Part shown: positions 40,143-48,506 of the stretch, one piece after another
Layout of the letters: the number at the start of each line of letters is the position of its first letter
How positions within the stretch are numbered: position 1 is the first letter of the stretch
NCBI RefSeq assembly: GCF_003052165.1
Contig: NZ_CP024869.1
Span: 1,522,001-1,586,000 of the forward strand
Length of the DNA: 64,000 bases
Direction of reading: 5' to 3'
DNA from: Dietzia sp. JS16-p6b
GTDB lineage: Bacteria; Actinomycetota; Actinomycetes; Mycobacteriales; Mycobacteriaceae
Translations under genes and position numbers: made by a program
Notes under the pieces: generated by a model
Told to the model about the DNA's origin: nothing
The model's database searches: none
What the model saw: the letters and a program-made list of their open reading frames with translations, nothing else

Positions 40143-40901
40143 CTATGGCGTTGCCGTGGCGAGGTGTCGTCTCATGTTCGGGCCGTCGAGGGCGATGATC
40201 TCGGCGCCGGCGACGATCCGGTTGAGGATCGATTCGGCGATGACCGCGTCTTGGAGCGACTTGTACCAATCGGGCGGATCGAACTGCGAGGTCACCAGAG
40301 TCGAGCCCCGGCCTTCCCGAGCGGCAAGGATGTTGAGCAGCTCCGCCGCTGTGTGCGGAGCCACCGGCGTGGTCAGGAAGTCATCGAGAACCAGCAGGTC
40401 GCAGTTGTGCAGGTCGGTGAGGAAGTCCAGCCTGCGCTGCGAGGTCGGCTCCAGAACGGCGAGCCGGTTGGCCAGGTCGTCGAGTCGGAAGAACCTCGCG
40501 GTGTAGTACTTTCGGCACGCGGCATTGAGCAGTGCCTGGGCGAGGTAGGTCTTGCCCACGCTGGACTGGCCGAGCACGACGAGATTACGAGTGGCGTCGA
40601 TCCATTGACAGCTGGAAAGTCGTGCGATTAGCTCGCGGTTGACGTTGCGGTCAGGCAGGTAGCGGATCTCTTCTACGCAGGCGTCAGGGTTTGGCGATCT
40701 GGAGGCCTTGAGTAGTTTCTGGGTCCGGCGTTCCTGCCTGGCCGTGATCTCTTTGTCCAGGGCGTGGAAGATCTTCTCCGAGAAGGTCCACTCGTCGCAG
40801 GCGGGATCGTTGGCCAAGTCGATGACGGTCTGGCCGAACGCGGTCATCCGCAACTGGGTGAACAGTGGCATGTCGGCGTCGGTGAGATGACGATCAGTCA
40901 C
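40143..40901 (-). CDS. istB: IS21 transposition helper ATPase IstB (element 1)
   Basis: 252 residues from a GTG that overlaps the istA stop (GTGA). AAA+ ATPase of the DnaC/IstB type: Walker A LGQSSVGKTYLAQAL, Walker B DLLVLDDFLTTP and a sensor region STLVTSQFDPPDWY with the C-terminal SILNRIVAGAEIIALDG. Assists target selection and strand transfer by IstA. Complete. Confidence 0.95.
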   Translation of the reverse strand: MTDRHLTDADMPLFTQLRMTAFGQTVIDLANDPACDEWTFSEKIFHALDKEITARQERRTQKLLKASRSPNPDACVEEIRYLPDRNVNRELIARLSSCQWIDATRNLVVLGQSSVGKTYLAQALLNAACRKYYTARFFRLDDLANRLAVLEPTSQRRLDFLTDLHNCDLLVLDDFLTTPVAPHTAAELLNILAAREGRGSTLVTSQFDPPDWYKSLQDAVIAESILNRIVAGAEIIALDGPNMRRHLATATP

Positions 40902-42559
40902 TGCAGCTCCTCCTGCCCCGCGGTGCCGCTGCTCGGGCTCGGGCCTCCTGTGAGGGCGGCGAGGCTGAACTGCTCGGGCCCGGCCAGATGCGCCCCGGTG
41001 GTATCTCGCCGACCCGGTGGCGGCTCCAGCCGGTCCGTCGTAGCCGCCACCGCCGGCTGCGTGGTGGTGGGCCGGGCGGCGGCCTGGGTCCTCAGGGCCG
41101 CCAGCTGCTGCTTGACGGCGGTGTAGCTGATCGCCCGGCGGGAGGTCTCGGAGACGAGTTGGCCACAGGCCCGCTCGAGCAGCATCTTGTTGTCCCCGCG
41201 GGCCAGGGCGAGGATGTTCTGGCACGAGCGATAGCCCTGAGCCTCGATCCGCTGGCGATCGAGGACCTCGCTGATCGCGGCGACGGTGTGCGGTCCGATC
41301 TTGTGGGCCTGGCGCACGAAGTACGCCCGCGACCATAGGTCCGAGGTCTGCAGATGCTGCGCGGGAACATGGTCAGGGTCGGTCACGAAGGAATGTCGCC
41401 TACCGGAGACGGCGTGGGAGGCGATGACCTCCCCGCCAGCCATGACCGTGAGTGTGGGGCCGGTGATCTTCACATCGACGTGCTGGCCAGCGAAGGTGTA
41501 GGGCACCGAGTACTTCACCGTGGCGATCTCCACGTGGTAATCCCTGTTGACCTTGGACTTCTTCCAGATGACTGGCTGCCAGCGGGCCTCGGGAAGGTCG
41601 AACAGTTCCGACTGCTCGTGCTCGGTGAACAGCTCCCGGCGGCTGGTCTTCTGGCCGCGGAACGGGGTCCGGTCGTTGATCGCCTCCACCTCGGCGGCGA
41701 TCGCGTCGTTCGCATCGTCCAGGCTCGCGAAGCGCCGATCGGCCAGGCGTCCAATCACCCAGTTCGTCACCACTTTCACTCCGGCCTCGACGTTCCCCTT
41801 GTCTGTCGGGCGCACCGGCCGAGTGGGCACGGCAGCGGTCTGGTGATACTCGAGGAAGTCCCGGTACTCACGGTTGACCTCGCGGGCCCGGTCACCGCGG
41901 GCGATCTGGTTCGACGCCGTCGAGGCGTTGTCCGGGACGATCACCTGCGCCGCGCCGCCGAAGTACTCGAACGCCCGCAAGTGCGCGTCGAGCCAGTTCG
42001 GCATCTTCTCGTCCAGACAGCCGCAGGCGAAGACCATCCCCGAGTACGGAAGCGACGCCACGAACACCGACACTGTGGTCTTGGTGCCGGTGACGGGATC
42101 GAAGATGGCCATCTTCGTGCCCGCCCAGTCGACTTGCATCGTGTGCCCGGGCACGTGCGTGATCCGCATCGTCAGCTCGTTGACCTCGACGTACTCGCCG
42201 ATGATCTGGCAGAACCGCTGGTAGCTGTAGTGCCGCTGCCCCGGCGTGCCGTCAGTGTCGAGGTAGTTGGCCCACAGCACCCGCAGCGGCAGCTTCTTCT
42301 TGCCCGTGCGCTTCTTCACGGCAGCCGCCACGTCGAAGGCGACGAACTCCTTCGACGGCGTCTTGCGCCCATCGGCGAACAAGACGTCGATCTCCTCGAC
42401 GCTGAGCGCCTCGACCTGGCTCGTGGCGGTCAACCCGTGCTCGTGGCAGACCTTCTTCGCCTTCGCGACCGTGCGATGCGAGCAACCCGCGATCGCCTCG
42501 ATGTCCCGGTAGGACCTGTCCTGCAGCAGTAGCGACATCACCAATCGGTAATCAGTCAC
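40898..42559 (-). CDS. istA: IS21 transposase IstA (element 1)
   Basis: 553 residues from a GTG after AGGAGG. N-terminal HTH (LLLQDRSYRDIEAIAGCSHRTVAKAKKV), then the RNase H-like DDE core: Asp in TMQVDWAGTKMAIFD, Asp in VIVPDNAST and Glu in KGNVEAGVKVV. A C-terminal beta-barrel and linker (Pro/Ala-rich) complete it. No frameshift, so it may still be active. Confidence 0.95.
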   Translation of the reverse strand: MTDYRLVMSLLLQDRSYRDIEAIAGCSHRTVAKAKKVCHEHGLTATSQVEALSVEEIDVLFADGRKTPSKEFVAFDVAAAVKKRTGKKKLPLRVLWANYLDTDGTPGQRHYSYQRFCQIIGEYVEVNELTMRITHVPGHTMQVDWAGTKMAIFDPVTGTKTTVSVFVASLPYSGMVFACGCLDEKMPNWLDAHLRAFEYFGGAAQVIVPDNASTASNQIARGDRAREVNREYRDFLEYHQTAAVPTRPVRPTDKGNVEAGVKVVTNWVIGRLADRRFASLDDANDAIAAEVEAINDRTPFRGQKTSRRELFTEHEQSELFDLPEARWQPVIWKKSKVNRDYHVEIATVKYSVPYTFAGQHVDVKITGPTLTVMAGGEVIASHAVSGRRHSFVTDPDHVPAQHLQTSDLWSRAYFVRQAHKIGPHTVAAISEVLDRQRIEAQGYRSCQNILALARGDNKMLLERACGQLVSETSRRAISYTAVKQQLAALRTQAAARPTTTQPAVAATTDRLEPPPGRRDTTGAHLAGPEQFSLAALTGGPSPSSGTAGQEELQ

Positions 42560-42733
42560 CCGTGCCTCCTGTTCGGATCCACGCGCAGCCTGGTTGCCAC
42601 GCGTAGAACCGACACGAGCACACGAGGACCGGCACCGCTATCCGATGCTCATACTCGCGCTACCCGATCATCAGAACCCTGCTATCCGAAGCACGTCCCT
42701 AACATCCGCTGCATGGGAATTGGAGAAGAGCGC

Positions 42734-42994
42734 ATGCTACTGATCCAGATCGAAGAGCTCCGAGATTTCATCGTCAGGCTCGACCACCAGCGCAACGAGC
42801 TCATGGGGGAGCGAGACCAATTCATCCTCCACGCGCTCGAAGCGAAGGTCCCCGTGACCGAGATCGTCTCGGCCTCGGGAGTCAACAGAGTTCGGATCTG
42901 CCAGATCCGGGCCGAACAGAAGGAAGGCACATCATGGCCACCAGCAAGACCATCAAGGGACTGGTCGCTGCTGCCGCCACCGCACTACTGGTGA
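42734..42994 (+). CDS. Small coiled-coil plus HTH-like protein
   Basis: 86 residues from the ATG behind GGAGAAGAG; an ATG seven codons earlier, at the edge of IS21, is the alternative. N-terminal charged helix (LIQIEELRDFIVRLDHQRNELM), then EAKVPVTEIVSASGVNRVRICQIR, which looks like a helix-turn-helix. The last 20 residues overlap the lipoprotein gene. IS21 ends 29 bases upstream, so its natural promoter may have been lost or replaced. Confidence 0.6.
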   Translation: MLLIQIEELRDFIVRLDHQRNELMGERDQFILHALEAKVPVTEIVSASGVNRVRICQIRAEQKEGTSWPPARPSRDWSLLPPPHYW

Positions 42995-43821
42995 CCGGCT
43001 GCGCTACCACCTCCGACACCGAGTCCCCCGAGGTCACTGCCCCGACCACGTCCGAGACCCAATCTGGACCCATCGAGCTTGACCTCGGTGAGACTGCCAA
43101 TCTCGTCCTCGGGGCGAACGGTCCCCGCGACATTGACGTGACCGTCACGGACATCACCGTGTCCGACCAGTGCCGCTACGGAGTCGTCGACTACGGCGGG
43201 GAACCGGGTTGGTCCGGCCAGACGGACGGTTACTTCATCGAGGTGTCGGGGGAGATCGACGTGCGTGAGTCCCCGGACAGCTTCTCCATCCCACAATGGG
43301 TGGCCGCTGACCACGAGCGGAACATCATCGAGGTGTTGCCTGCGTACGAGTGCGCCGAAGCCGAGGTTGCTGGTGTCCAGACGTTCATCGACAGTGTCCT
43401 TCCCGGGACGACGGCACGGGCGATGGAGGAGTATTGGGTGGACACCCTGCCTGCCGAGTGGTTCCTGGATGAGCCGTACGAGGACCACGCTTTCGTTTGG
43501 CCGGTCCCGGAGTCGAAGGTTGCTGAGCAGACCACTGAGCCTGCCCCCGAGGCTGCTCCTGCCTATACCGCTCCGGCTGCTGCTCCAGCCGCCCCTACCT
43601 TCGTCGAGTGCTACCTCGCTGATGGGACTGCGCTGATGTCAGACGGCACCACGACCTACCTGGATACTTGCAACGAGTCTGCAGGTGGCCCGTACCTCCT
43701 AGAGGACGGCTCCCCGGCGATCACCTATAGCCCCGAGGATCTCGCTGATGCGAGTTACTGGAGCGACTGCATCGAGGCGGGTAACACCGCCGAGTATTGC
43801 AACGCGAACTCTCCATACTGA
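42934..43821 (+). CDS. Element-borne lipoprotein 2
   Basis: 295 residues. Signal peptide with lipobox LLVTGCAT, Thr/Ser/Pro linker, a beta-rich domain (residues 45-195: GANGPRDIDVTVTDITVSDQC...), an Ala/Pro hinge and a C-terminal Cys module: FVECYLADGTALMSDGTTTYLDTCNESAGGPYLLEDG, then DCIEAGNTAEYCNANSPY. The VECxxxxG...MSDGT...C...GGPYL pattern matches lipoprotein 1, so they are distant paralogues. The start lies within the HTH gene, so the two are probably co-translated. Role unknown. Confidence 0.85.
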   Translation: MATSKTIKGLVAAAATALLVTGCATTSDTESPEVTAPTTSETQSGPIELDLGETANLVLGANGPRDIDVTVTDITVSDQCRYGVVDYGGEPGWSGQTDGYFIEVSGEIDVRESPDSFSIPQWVAADHERNIIEVLPAYECAEAEVAGVQTFIDSVLPGTTARAMEEYWVDTLPAEWFLDEPYEDHAFVWPVPESKVAEQTTEPAPEAAPAYTAPAAAPAAPTFVECYLADGTALMSDGTTTYLDTCNESAGGPYLLEDGSPAITYSPEDLADASYWSDCIEAGNTAEYCNANSPY

Positions 43822-43924
43822 CCCCGGAGGTACCAATGAGATCGCACTCTCCCGAATTGGGACGGTTGGGGTCTTGGAGGAGTGACCGTGTCCCCGCTCC
43901 CGTGAGCGCCCGCCGGCGGAGCCC

Positions 43925-44274
43925 CTATCCGACCCCTTCGGCCTCTGGTCCGTACTTTGCTACAAGCTCTCGGCAGATCTGGGATGGCGTGTGGTTTACG
44001 ACGCATTGCCAATGTGTCGCGTACTCGCCCCAGGTCTCGTACTTCCCGTAGCCGTTCTGTTCGCCGGTGCCGTTCGGGCTGTCGCTACTTATTGGTTCTT
44101 TTGAAGCGCCCGGCAACGGTGGAACCACCGAGCGTGATTGCGGTTGTGGAAGGAAGTCTGTGCGGGCGGGTTGGGACTGGTCGTTGCCTCGGTATTCGAT
44201 GAATGAGTCTTCCGAAAGAACGGAGCCTCCCGAACTTGTAGTCAACTCTGTGTCGGTGACCCGATACTTCACGC
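43925..44274 (-). pseudogene. C-terminal part of a membrane-anchored secreted protein split by ISL3
   Basis: Encodes VKYRVTDTELTTSSGGSVLS... ending WQCVVNHTPSQICRELVAKYG, with a TAG at 43925. Rejoined to the N-terminal part (45738-46182) by removing the IS and one target duplication, the frame is unbroken and gives 264 residues. The Cys-containing tail resembles in style the tails of the two lipoproteins. Confidence 0.85.
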
Positions 44275-44282
44275 CGTTATCA

Positions 44283-45737
44283 GGCCCTTCCGGTTTTAGA
44301 GTGCATTGATCCGGTCCTGAAGCTGTCCGGAGTGGATCAGTGACCGCAAGATGTAGTGCTTGAGGTTCCGGAAGCCCAGGGCGATTCCGCGGAGGTGCTC
44401 GAGGCGTCCGTTGATGGCTTCGACGGGGCCGTTGGAAGCGCCCACGTCGAAGTAGGCCAGGATCTCCCGATGCCGCTTCCACAGCGAACGGCCGAGCTGC
44501 GCGAGCTCGGGGAGTTCGGCGGGTACACCGGCCCGGATCGACTTGAGGAGCTTGTACATAGCGATCTTGCCCTCCCGCTTGCCCGAGGCTTCGTAAGCAG
44601 TGATGAGTCGCTGGTAGACGCCGTAGGTGACCTCCACCGCCGCGTGCGCGTCATGGGCGGTGAACGCTTGGAACAGGCGCATCTTCTGCTTGTCGGTCAG
44701 CAGTTCAGCGCGGGTTCGCAGGGTGCGGCGGATGCCGTACAGCGGGTCGCCCGTGCGGCCCCGGTGCCCGGTGGTGGCCTGCTGGATGCGTTGGCGGCAC
44801 ACGGTGAGCTTGTCGGCGGCCAGGTGCACGACGTGGAACGGGTCCATCACCGTCCGGGCAGCGGGCACCGCGCTGGCGGCGGCGGTGTGGTAGCCGGCGA
44901 ACCCGTCCATCGTGACAACCTTGACCCGGTCTCGAAACACCTGGTCACGGGCGTCCAGCCACTCGGTGAGGACCTTCGCCGAACGGCCCGGGACCATGTC
45001 CAACAGGCGAGACGGGCCGGTGCCGTCCACGACCGGGGTCAGGTCGACCAGGACGGTGACGAACGCACTGCTGCCGTCGCCGCGCACGTGCTTCCATTTG
45101 TGCTCATCGACACCGAGAACGCGGACTCCGTCGAAGTGTCCGGGCTGCTCGTAGACCATCGTGCGAACCTCCGAGACCGCCAGGTCATTGACCAGGTCCC
45201 ACCCCAGCCCGAGGGCCTTGGCCACGGCGGACACGCTGGTGCGGTCGATCGCCAGACGCTGCAGGATCCAGCGGCTGCAGCGGCGGGTGGTCTTGGCCCG
45301 CGGCTCGGCCAACGCCGGCATCCGCTGCTGGAAGATCCTCGTAGCGCACTCGGTGTTGTCGCAGGTGAAGCGCGGTACCCGCACGTGCAGTCTGGTGGGA
45401 TGCCCGACGATCGGTAGATCCGTGACCTTCCGCTGGACGTGGTCCCGCAAACGGCCCGCCATCCCGCACTCGGCGCAGATCGGGTCGAGTGTGACCGGGG
45501 CGCAGAACAGGTGCGTGAGCTCGTCAGCCACAGCGGCGTCGGTGATGGTCACCCCGAGCTCGACGGTGCGGCAGATGGTGTCGGCGAGCAGGCTGGCGGT
45601 AGCGTTCAAAGCGGGTCCTGGGGATGCGAAGTGCTGGTGTAGGAACTTGCATCTTCACACGCCCCAGGACCCCTACATCTTGTGCCTCACCGCATCACCG
45701 CAGCATCCCCGCTACGCACTCCGGATCCGGAAGAGCC
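44283..45737. mobile_element. ISL3-family insertion sequence (1,455 bp)
   Basis: Imperfect terminal inverted repeats: GGCCCTTCCGGTTTTAGAGT on the left and GGCTCTTCCGGATCCGGAGT read inward from the right, the usual GGCTCTTCCG start of this family. Flanked by a perfect 8-bp duplication CGTTATCA (44275-44282 and 45738-45745), as expected for ISL3. One intact transposase gene. Confidence 0.95.
44296..45609 (-). CDS. ISL3-family transposase
   Basis: 437 residues. N-terminal zinc knuckles CAECG...CDNTEC, then HTH, then the DDE core: Asp in VLGVDEHKW, Asp in VTMDGFAGY and Glu in SNGPVEAINGRLEHLRG, with the typical LRSLIHSGQL end. The TAA lies inside the left terminal repeat. Complete, potentially active. 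Confidence 0.95.
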   Translation of the reverse strand: MNATASLLADTICRTVELGVTITDAAVADELTHLFCAPVTLDPICAECGMAGRLRDHVQRKVTDLPIVGHPTRLHVRVPRFTCDNTECATRIFQQRMPALAEPRAKTTRRCSRWILQRLAIDRTSVSAVAKALGLGWDLVNDLAVSEVRTMVYEQPGHFDGVRVLGVDEHKWKHVRGDGSSAFVTVLVDLTPVVDGTGPSRLLDMVPGRSAKVLTEWLDARDQVFRDRVKVVTMDGFAGYHTAAASAVPAARTVMDPFHVVHLAADKLTVCRQRIQQATTGHRGRTGDPLYGIRRTLRTRAELLTDKQKMRLFQAFTAHDAHAAVEVTYGVYQRLITAYEASGKREGKIAMYKLLKSIRAGVPAELPELAQLGRSLWKRHREILAYFDVGASNGPVEAINGRLEHLRGIALGFRNLKHYILRSLIHSGQLQDRINAL

Positions 45738-46182
45738 CGTTATCAAGTGCTCTGAACCCCCAGCCATCGACGATGAGATTGCCGATCTCAACGGAGTCCC
45801 CTTGCAGTATGCGTTCGCCCTTGTAGACGAGGCTGCTGTTTGTTGAACAGATGGCGATGAGGGCGTGCTCGGTTCGAGCAGTGACAAGGGTCCTGTCGGT
45901 GTCGTCGCAGCGTGCAGTGGAGTCCTGCCAACCTTGCTGATCCATGACGAACGACCTGTCCGACTGAGTCGGGGCGGGGGGCTGTGCGGATTCTGGGATA
46001 GGGCTCTCGGGAGCCGACGCTGTGCCTCCGCCCAGCCCGCTTGAGGCGTCCAGTCGGGTAAGCGCGATAACTGCTACCGCGATGGCGATCCCCAGTGCCA
46101 CTAAGGCGGAAATCGCCACCCATTTCCAGGTGGTCTGGCCTTGATTGGCTTCTTCGTGGGGGACAAGCTGGTCGTTGGTCAT
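45738..46182 (-). pseudogene. N-terminal part of the membrane-anchored secreted protein split by ISL3
   Basis: Starts at the ATG (46182) after AGGTGG: MTNDQLVPHEEANQG, one membrane helix (WKWVAISALVALGIAIAVAVIAL), a Ser/Pro linker and a globular start with two Cys (TARCDDTDRTLVTARTEHALIAICS). In its present state the frame runs eight codons into the IS and stops. Type II topology with the domain outside the cell. Confidence 0.88.
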
Positions 46183-46230
46183 CTGTAGTCCACCTCGCTT
46201 GGTGCGAACTTCGAGTGTATGCACTCGTGA

Positions 46231-46244
46231 CTCAACTTGTTGAG
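46231..46244. promoter_or_regulatory. Perfect palindrome in a divergent intergenic region
   Basis: CTCAACTTGTTGAG (6-2-6 inverted repeat) lies between the divergent split membrane-protein gene and the gene at 46382. It could be an operator for either; no cognate regulator is identified. Confidence 0.4.
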
Positions 46245-46381
46245 TAGGTTGTCGACTTTCCTCGTCGCCGCAAGGTAGCGGCTATCGATAGAGGTATTCG
46301 GGTTCGGAACAGGCTGGGCGTAGGTGTGCCACCGCAAGCTAACCGGCTACAACCGTCCAGAAATCGTCGTAGCGTGAGGTC

Positions 46382-46786
46382 ATGAGCGCCGACAAGGGGA
46401 ACCAGTGGTACGACGGGGACTGGGAGGAGCTGGTCGACAGAGCGGAGGAAATTCTCGCGGAAGTGGCGCGTCGTCCGGCAAGGGGGAGGGAGAAGGACTT
46501 CACCTTTTATTCTGAACTCAATGAGGCCTTAGGTGATCCGTTCGAGCTTGGAAATTGGCGGGGCCAGAATGGAATGTCGGTGCTGCTGGCCGAGGTGTCG
46601 AGGCGGTCCTACGCGGATCGAAAAGTCATGCTGTCCGCCGTTGTGCTGAGCAAGTCCGGCGGTATGCCAGGTGCAGGGTTCTTCAAGCTCGCCCGGGATC
46701 TACGCCGCATGTCTTCTGGGGAAGAGGACATCAAGTTCTTCCTAGAGGAAGTCGATAGGGTGAGAGATGCGTACCGGGAGGGTTAG
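46382..46786 (+). CDS. Conserved-type hypothetical protein
   Basis: 134 residues, no signal peptide or membrane segment. N-terminal helices (DWEELVDRAEEILAEVAR), then MSVLLAEVSRRSYADRKVMLSAVVLSKSGGMPGAGFFKLARDLRR. I recall similar 'S-A-V-V...G-x-P-G-x-G-F-F-x-L-A' small proteins in many bacteria but know no function. The start is preceded by TAGCGT plus six bases, a leaderless-type layout, and no SD. Converges on the CHAT gene. Confidence 0.7.
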   Translation: MSADKGNQWYDGDWEELVDRAEEILAEVARRPARGREKDFTFYSELNEALGDPFELGNWRGQNGMSVLLAEVSRRSYADRKVMLSAVVLSKSGGMPGAGFFKLARDLRRMSSGEEDIKFFLEEVDRVRDAYREG

Positions 46787-46890
46787 TTTCCTGCTTCTTT
46801 AGAGTAGGGGGCTGATGCACGGAGAGGTGACAGGGTCAGGGGTTTTCGGTAGTCCCGTCTATTCGTGGTTCTCTGGTCAGCAGTACTAGC

Positions 46891-47958
46891 TCACTCTGAG
46901 CTAATTGCCTTCACGAGGATGGTTGCGGTCGGGTCGACGTCGAGAGCCCAAGCCAGCGTCGGGAGCTCTGAACCATCAAGGCCGTCGAGTTGGAGACGAG
47001 CCTTTCCTGCCAAGTGGGCCGAGTTGATGGACTGACCGTTGGCGATCGAGGCGTAGAACTGAGCGGCGTAGTTGATCGCATCAGCGTCGTCAATCTCATC
47101 GGTCATTCCGATGGCGAATGGCACCACCTGCTCCACGAGGGCTTCAAGCTGTGACGCGGAGTTACAGGAGTTCAGCAAGACCAACAGCGGCGGGTCGTCG
47201 GTTGCTCGGATGGCGTTCGCGAAGGCCATTGCGGTGACGATCACGCCTTCATGGGGTTCATCATCCTCGTCCTCGAACAAGATGAGGTCGTCGTTGCTGT
47301 GTCCGGAGAAGTGCACAACATGGGGGCGGAACCTCGTGACGCCGTCGAGGAGATCGGACGTCGTGGCTGCAGGCCGCACGTCGAGGTCGATCTGGTCGCG
47401 GTGCAAGGCCGAGTCGACCGCTGATCGAATGCGTTTCTGCTCACGCCCCACGCGGAGGTCCCCTAGAGACGAGGCTCCTAAGATCAGGACTCGGAGCTTC
47501 TCGGGCTTCGGCGCGGGGAATTGCCGCAGAGCGTGATCCACGGCGGATTCGGTCTGGCTCATGCGTGAGTCAAGCGCCGCTCTCTCGGCGGCGGCACGCC
47601 GGTCGGCCCGCTGCTGCTCTTGCTTGCGCAGTCGTTCGGCGGCATCGGCTTCGGACTGCTCTGCACGCGTGAGCCTCGTCTGTATCGTCAACTCTTCTTT
47701 CGCGTAGCTGGCGGCCTTGGTCTGCCAACGGCCCGACTCCTTGCCCGCGGTCTCAGCCTCCTTGTCCTTCCGCTCGGCCTCCCGCCGCTTGCTCTTCATG
47801 GTGGTCTCGCTCTGAGTCTTCGCTGCGGCCTGGCGGGCCTTGGCCGCCTCAGCACGCTTCGTGGACTCCTTCGATCGGTAGTCCCCGGCCTTCTTCTCCG
47901 CGTCGACCCGCTGCTTCCGCTTGCGTTCGAGTTCTCGTCGGTGCTGGCTGGCGCTCAT
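46891..47958 (-). CDS. CHAT-domain caspase-like protease with coiled-coil N terminus
   Basis: 355 residues from the ATG after AGGAAAAGG. Residues 1-150 are an almost continuous charged coiled coil (ELERKRKQRVDAEKKAGDY...). The C-terminal CHAT domain has the catalytic dyad: His in PHVVHFSGHSND and Cys in LLVLLNSCNSASQ, followed by PFAIGMTDEIDDADAINYAAQFY. No signal peptide. CHAT peptidases act in several bacterial immune and cell-death systems, usually triggered by a partner; the coiled coil may be the sensing or assembly part. The partner is not evident. Confidence 0.88.
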   Translation of the reverse strand: MSASQHRRELERKRKQRVDAEKKAGDYRSKESTKRAEAAKARQAAAKTQSETTMKSKRREAERKDKEAETAGKESGRWQTKAASYAKEELTIQTRLTRAEQSEADAAERLRKQEQQRADRRAAAERAALDSRMSQTESAVDHALRQFPAPKPEKLRVLILGASSLGDLRVGREQKRIRSAVDSALHRDQIDLDVRPAATTSDLLDGVTRFRPHVVHFSGHSNDDLILFEDEDDEPHEGVIVTAMAFANAIRATDDPPLLVLLNSCNSASQLEALVEQVVPFAIGMTDEIDDADAINYAAQFYASIANGQSINSAHLAGKARLQLDGLDGSELPTLAWALDVDPTATILVKAISSE

Positions 47959-48106
47959 CTGCCTTTTCCTCACATCGACATGCCCGCAGTTCTCACGCTA
48001 CGTCGGGTCCCCGACAATACTGGCAATTCGCAGGGTGTCCCCCGGGCACGCGCTCGGTGTCAGAGGCCGGGCTCAACACGATACTGAGAGCTTCGAGCAG
48101 GGACAC

Positions 48107-48358
48107 GTGACAAAGCCCTTGTCGAGCGAGGCTCTCGCGCTGAGCGACGACTACTTGGACGTCCTGCGATGGGAACTGGATGATCTCATGAACGCAGTGC
48201 GCCAGACGTATTCCTCGATCCAAAGTGAAGGGTCGTTAAAGCTCGTCAACGAGCGGTTGAATGAACTCTGGCCAATACAGAGCGCCCACAGCAAACGTCC
48301 GCGGCTTCGTTACGTCGGGAGCGCACACGACCGGGAGGTGCGTGTCGATGGTGCGTAA
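48107..48358 (+). CDS. Small helical protein translationally coupled to the integrase
   Basis: 83 residues from a GTG (no strong SD). SEALALSDDYLDVLRWELDDLMNAVRQTYSSIQSEGSLKLVNERLNELW predicts two amphipathic helices; the basic end follows. Its last 11 bases overlap the integrase ATG. Position suggests an excision or regulatory factor, but there is no MerR/AlpA-type HTH, so this is only a guess. Confidence 0.5.
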   Translation: MTKPLSSEALALSDDYLDVLRWELDDLMNAVRQTYSSIQSEGSLKLVNERLNELWPIQSAHSKRPRLRYVGSAHDREVRVDGA

Positions 48359-48401
48359 CAGACGTTCCGGCGTCGAAGACCTGTGGACCTCTAAGGCCAC
48401 C
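48348..48401 (+). pseudogene. int: Integrase, first 18 codons (separated by IS21)
   Basis: MVRNRRSGVEDLWTSKAT, the typical N terminus of an actinobacterial tyrosine integrase. It continues in frame at 51013 (GQPTRLRGKGMRWRARYVDD) once the IS21 copy and one target duplication are removed. Confidence 0.85.
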
Positions 48402-48506
48402 TGGCGCGTAGGGCTACTCGGTTGCGCGAGTCCACGGAGTTGGTAGCGCTGTTCTGGGGGGTCGGTTGCGGCCCCTGCTTCTGGGCGGGGCCGCAGCCGC
48501 TGGCGT

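Larger units (their letters stand above)
40047..42704. mobile_element. IS21-family insertion sequence 1 (2,658 bp)
   Basis: Ends are defined by inverted repeats: TGTTTGGGACGCCCTTCGGA on the left and TGTTAGGGACGTGCTTCGGA, read inward, on the right. Similarity continues inside with GGTTCTGATGATCGGGTAGC and a CATCGGATAGCGG sub-repeat, the multiple-repeat ends typical of IS21. Flanked by a 5-bp target duplication TCCGC (40042-40046 and 42705-42709). Contains intact istA and istB on the minus strand. Confidence 0.92.

Noticed and set aside
43797-44051. Plus-strand frame with GGAGG before an internal ATG, after lipoprotein 2
   Set aside because: Mostly antisense to the split membrane-protein gene, whose frame is confirmed by the IS excision test.
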